Part shown: piece by piece, positions 5,566-7,756 of the stretch
Layout: each line of letters begins with the position of its first letter
How positions within the stretch are numbered: the stretch's first letter is position 1
NCBI GenBank assembly: GCA_002688875.1
Contig: NZDU01000058.1
Span: forward strand, 1-7,756
DNA length: 7,756 bases
Reading direction: 5' to 3'
Origin: Candidatus Pacearchaeota archaeon
GTDB lineage: Archaea; Nanobdellota; Nanobdellia; Pacearchaeales; GW2011-AR1
Notes under the pieces: generated by a model
Told to the model about the DNA's origin: nothing
The model's input: the letters and a program-made list of their open reading frames with translations, nothing else
Database searches by the model: none
Translations under genes and position numbers: made by a program

Positions 5566-5594
5566 TTCCAATAATCCTCATGTAACCAATCATC
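5560..5594. repeat. Direct repeat copy 2, at the GT-B-like/radical SAM junction
   Basis: This copy pairs with 4662-4696 (34 of 35 bases identical, 898 bases apart). On the minus strand it encodes DDWLHEDYWK at the end of the upstream protein, then the ATGA overlap and the radical SAM start codon. Recombination between the copies would remove the radical SAM gene exactly and leave an intact stop/start junction. Confidence 0.9.
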
Positions 5595-6365
5595 TGATTG
5601 ATGAAAGTAATTCCATAATTTATTCTCTTGTATAGTTCCAATCTTTTTTGATTCTTCATCAACAAGTCTTTTCAATTTATCATCAGTACTATAATGTAAA
5701 AAGTTTGGTGCATCTTCAAGATTAGTAGTGATTGTATTTCTACCCATCACTCCTAACTTCCAAGAAGTTACTGTTCCTCTTACTTTATGCTGTTTAATAT
5801 TAACAAAACTTTGATTAAAATATGGTAACATTTTATGTACTGTTGTCCATTCTTTTGGAAAACAAAACGTATCTTCACCAAATAATTTCATTAATTTTTC
5901 ATACTGAAACATATTCTCGAAATGTTTTCCCCACTCCCCATCATTTTCCCTTAATGGTATATGAGAATAAATCTTATCACCAAGTTTTGTCGGTAAATAT
6001 CTATCAAAATCAAAATATGGTACTTTTAAATGTTTATAAGGTAATTTTAATGTCTTACATGCATCAACTTCCCAATCATCTACTGCTACCAAATTTAGAC
6101 TTTCTTTATCTATCTTATTAAACTGACCACCACTATATTCTGCTGCCCCACACAATAAAACTTTAAATCCTTTATGATTATTATAAGTTTCTATATCAAC
6201 AGAACTCTTTGTAGGACATTTCTTATCATCATCCCAATCATAATATAAACCATAAAAAACTGTAGGTTCTTCTGGATTATCATATTCTCTCAAATCCCAA
6301 CATTCTAAAAATTCATATCTGAAATGTGATAATGATGGTGAAACATATGCCTGTTCTATTCTCAT
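5562..6365 (-). CDS. Putative GT-B-fold glycosyltransferase
   Basis: I do not recognise a named family with certainty. The 267-residue protein has features of the C-terminal nucleotide-sugar domain of GT-B enzymes. FVNIKQHKVRGTVTSWKLGVMGRNTITTN (187-215) resembles the R-G-x-T-x-x-E-L-x-x-M-G-R-x-T-I pattern seen in some bacterial polysaccharide glycosyltransferases. It is followed by APNFLHYSTDDKLKRLVDEESKKIG, similar to the region after the donor site where successive short helices begin. Lys203 stands where an E would be expected in the E-L-x-x-M-G-R part, so catalysis is not assured. The N-terminal part (VFYGLYYDWDD, FKVLLCGAAEYSG, NLVAVDDWEVD) shows alternating strand and helix segments that fit a Rossmann-like half. 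It ends in DDWLHEDYWK, encoded within the 35-bp repeat. The start overlaps the upstream gene stop as ATGA with no good ribosome site, so it is likely translated by coupling. Confidence 0.55.
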   Translation of the reverse strand: MRIEQAYVSPSLSHFRYEFLECWDLREYDNPEEPTVFYGLYYDWDDDKKCPTKSSVDIETYNNHKGFKVLLCGAAEYSGGQFNKIDKESLNLVAVDDWEVDACKTLKLPYKHLKVPYFDFDRYLPTKLGDKIYSHIPLRENDGEWGKHFENMFQYEKLMKLFGEDTFCFPKEWTTVHKMLPYFNQSFVNIKQHKVRGTVTSWKLGVMGRNTITTNLEDAPNFLHYSTDDKLKRLVDEESKKIGTIQENKLWNYFHQSDDWLHEDYWK

Positions 6366-7663
6366 CTTAATTTGTCTATATTTTTATAATCATCATCATC
6401 CCATATACTACTATACAAATGAATTCCATAAGAATCTAATTTATATTCAAATATATCTTTATATAACTCCCAATCAACTGGACAATAACATTTCTTTGGT
6501 AAAACATACTCTTTTAATTCATGTTCTATAACTAACTTAGTAAACAAATCTGGTCCCAATCCACCATGTGAAACGGAAGTTAACTTTAAAGAATCTATCC
6601 AATCAATCCAATCCTCAAATATTTGTTCTCCTTTATCTTGAGTATATATTAAACAAGTACCAACATGATAATCAGATAATTTATGACCCTGTTCTGTAAA
6701 TACAAATCTCTCAGTAAAATTTTGTGGTTGTATACATAAAACATCTAAATCAATATACAATCCACCCAACTGATAAAGTAAATGTGCTCTAAATAAATTT
6801 GAAAAAGCTACAGGAGTATTTTTTGTATGTCCTTTTGTATAAGTAAAATATTGATCAAGTGAAACTATATCATTTGCATTCTCTACAATTACACCTTTAG
6901 GAACTTCTATATCGTCATATAACCAAAGATGAAATTCATAACCGTTCTTTATCCATGAATTAATACATAACTTTTCAAGATCACCTAACTCTGAACCATA
7001 CCAAAAACCATTAACCTTTGGTCGTCTAAAATGTTCTAAATATGGAACACTTCTCTTGTGTCTATGTGGAAAAGATTCATCAGGTATATCTATTCCTAAA
7101 AATGGACATAACTTTTCATATCCATCTCCACCACAAATATCTAAAACTAAAAGTTCATCTGATTTATCCTCAAAAAAATCTAACACTCTCTTTGAATGTG
7201 TCTGATAATAATCTCTATTTTCTTTTTCATCAAAATCAGTCCAATTACCCTCTTCTCTCGTTTCTTCGGATAATTGAGATCTATGTCGTTTATTACTTTC
7301 TACCCAATCATCTTCATTTCTCGTATTAAATATAAATTTTGCATTTGGATAATTTTTATAGAGTTCTTCAAAATTATCAGATATCCAATGAGTATCTAAG
7401 TACACAACCCATTGACCTAATAATTCATCACCAAATCTATCAAATTCTTCTGATAAATCTTTTGTTTGATCTGTTATTCCCATTAAATCATAGTTTTGTC
7501 TTTCTCTGGTTGCACCACCACCATGAATAACTTTGCCTTTATATCCTAAGATATCCCAAAATAGATGTAATAAAGAAACTGTTCCAGTTTTGTTAAATCC
7601 TATGAAAAATATCTTAAAAGATTTTCTTCTTGCAAGAGTAATTTTATCTAAAGTTTCTTCCAT
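6362..7663 (-). CDS. Bifunctional sulfotransferase and GT32-type glycosyltransferase fusion
   Basis: The protein has 433 residues from ATG 7663 (numbers below follow this start) and two full domains. Residues 15-203 look like a sulfotransferase: FKIFFIGFNKTGTVSLL holds the PAPS P-loop (NKTGT), KFIFNTRNEDDWVES (109-123) the 3'-phosphate site, and FLGIDIPDESFPHRHK the usual C-terminal segment. Residues 213-425 look like a GT32/'sugar-binding DXD' glycosyltransferase: FWYGSELGDLEKLCINSW, FSNLFRAHLLYQLGGLYIDLDVL with DXD at 305-307, GGLGPDLFTK, and a late IHLYSSIW histidine/tryptophan motif. It may add a sugar and sulfate the product, or act on two sites of one glycan. A TTG at 7669 has better spacing from GGAG (7 bases against 13) and would add two residues, so the start is undecided. 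It overlaps the upstream gene by 16 bases. No membrane segment is visible. Confidence 0.85.
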   Translation of the reverse strand: MEETLDKITLARRKSFKIFFIGFNKTGTVSLLHLFWDILGYKGKVIHGGGATRERQNYDLMGITDQTKDLSEEFDRFGDELLGQWVVYLDTHWISDNFEELYKNYPNAKFIFNTRNEDDWVESNKRHRSQLSEETREEGNWTDFDEKENRDYYQTHSKRVLDFFEDKSDELLVLDICGGDGYEKLCPFLGIDIPDESFPHRHKRSVPYLEHFRRPKVNGFWYGSELGDLEKLCINSWIKNGYEFHLWLYDDIEVPKGVIVENANDIVSLDQYFTYTKGHTKNTPVAFSNLFRAHLLYQLGGLYIDLDVLCIQPQNFTERFVFTEQGHKLSDYHVGTCLIYTQDKGEQIFEDWIDWIDSLKLTSVSHGGLGPDLFTKLVIEHELKEYVLPKKCYCPVDWELYKDIFEYKLDSYGIHLYSSIWDDDDYKNIDKLR

Positions 7664-7756
7664 ATCCAAATCGGTTCTCCAAATAATCCTTCTTTTTCTG
7701 GTAATATATATTCGGGATTTCTATTAGCCTCTTCTGTTACTTTAGCAGTTCCAACA
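7648..7756 (-). CDS. Partial protein of unknown function (C-terminal 35 residues)
   Basis: A minus-strand frame is open from the right edge (first whole codon at 7755) to TAG at 7650-7648. It reads VGTAKVTEEANRNPEYILP and ends GEPIWIWKKL. It overlaps the start of the sulfotransferase/GT32 fusion gene in another frame, like other junctions here, which supports it being a real gene end. The -1 and +1 frames in this stretch are either closed or belong to the fusion gene. The tryptophan-rich end (PIWIWKK) recalls the DDWLxEDYWK ends elsewhere in the window only in composition. Too little is present to assign a family. Confidence 0.6.
   Translation of the reverse strand, partial: VGTAKVTEEANRNPEYILPEKEGLFGEPIWIWKKL
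7677..7680 (-). promoter_or_regulatory. Shine-Dalgarno site (GGAG) of the sulfotransferase/GT32 fusion gene
   Basis: The minus strand reads GGAG, 7 bases before TTG 7669 and 13 bases before ATG 7663. It lies inside the upstream coding region. The spacing favours the TTG, while codon preference favours the ATG, so the site leaves the start open between two positions two codons apart. Confidence 0.5.

Noticed and set aside
4667..5571. TTG start codons at 4673 and 5571
   Set aside because: Both are two codons upstream of an ATG that forms an ATGA overlap. They are only 4 bases from GAGG, too close for efficient initiation, and they exist because both lie in the same repeat.
4662..5594. Insertion sequence or transposon flanked by the 35-bp repeats
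   Set aside because: The repeats are direct and coding, there is no terminal inverted repeat and no transposase; the enclosed gene is a radical SAM enzyme.
5822..6121. Plus-strand open frame of 99 codons
   Set aside because: It is a shadow of the GT-B-like gene. Long antisense frames are common in AT-rich DNA with this codon bias.
7042..7727. Three plus-strand open frames of 63-95 codons
   Set aside because: All lie opposite the sulfotransferase/GT32 fusion gene or its upstream neighbour, with biased hydrophobic or histidine-rich translations and no start signals.
1..7756. tRNA genes, CRISPR arrays, rho-independent terminators
   Set aside because: There is almost no noncoding space. I saw no tRNA-like cloverleaf, no regularly spaced repeats and no GC-rich hairpin followed by a T-run.

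Overview
The window is an AT-rich (about 30% GC by eye), gene-dense block in which every supported gene reads leftward (minus strand). It holds eleven complete genes and one partial gene at each edge. Nearly all junctions are overlaps of 1 to 26 bases (ATGA, TAATG) or direct abutments. The only two clear gaps are 15 and 27 bases. There is no tRNA, rRNA, CRISPR array, transposase or integrase. The compactness, several very small genes, single-strand layout and gene mix suggest the accessory or tail-proximal glycan island of a marine tailed phage (a T4-like myovirus of an AT-rich host such as SAR11, or a relative). No hallmark phage gene lies inside the window, so this is an inference. A bacterial surface-polysaccharide island is the main alternative.

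In transcription order (right to left): the end of an unknown gene; a two-domain sulfotransferase plus GT32-type glycosyltransferase fusion; a putative GT-B glycosyltransferase; a radical SAM enzyme with a reduced SPASM/Twitch C-terminus; an 18-22 codon mini-ORF; a small sulfotransferase; a WbqC-family protein; a MORN-type repeat protein. The longest gap follows, with a strong ribosome binding site and a possible phage-type late promoter. Then come a 61-residue basic protein, a stand-alone Hint (hedgehog/intein) domain lacking the usual catalytic ends, an ATP-grasp ligase-like protein, an SGNH-hydrolase-like protein, a GT31-like galactosyltransferase, and the start of an unknown gene.

Together the set looks like a cytosolic glycan-building and decorating pathway: three probable glycosyltransferases, two sulfotransferase domains, a radical SAM enzyme, a WbqC protein, an ATP-grasp ligase and an SGNH esterase or acyltransferase. 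I see no signal peptide, membrane segment, flippase or polymerase. This fits modification of an intracellular target, such as virion proteins or a nucleotide-linked sugar, better than assembly of an exported polysaccharide. The target is not visible in the sequence.

The most unusual structural signal is a 35-bp near-perfect direct repeat at both junctions of the radical SAM gene. It encodes the same C-terminal peptide (DDWLxEDYWK), the same Shine-Dalgarno-like stretch and the same ATGA stop/start overlap. Other junctions share shorter sequences. I infer that this may be a cassette system in which genes are swapped at recurring, translation-preserving junctions.
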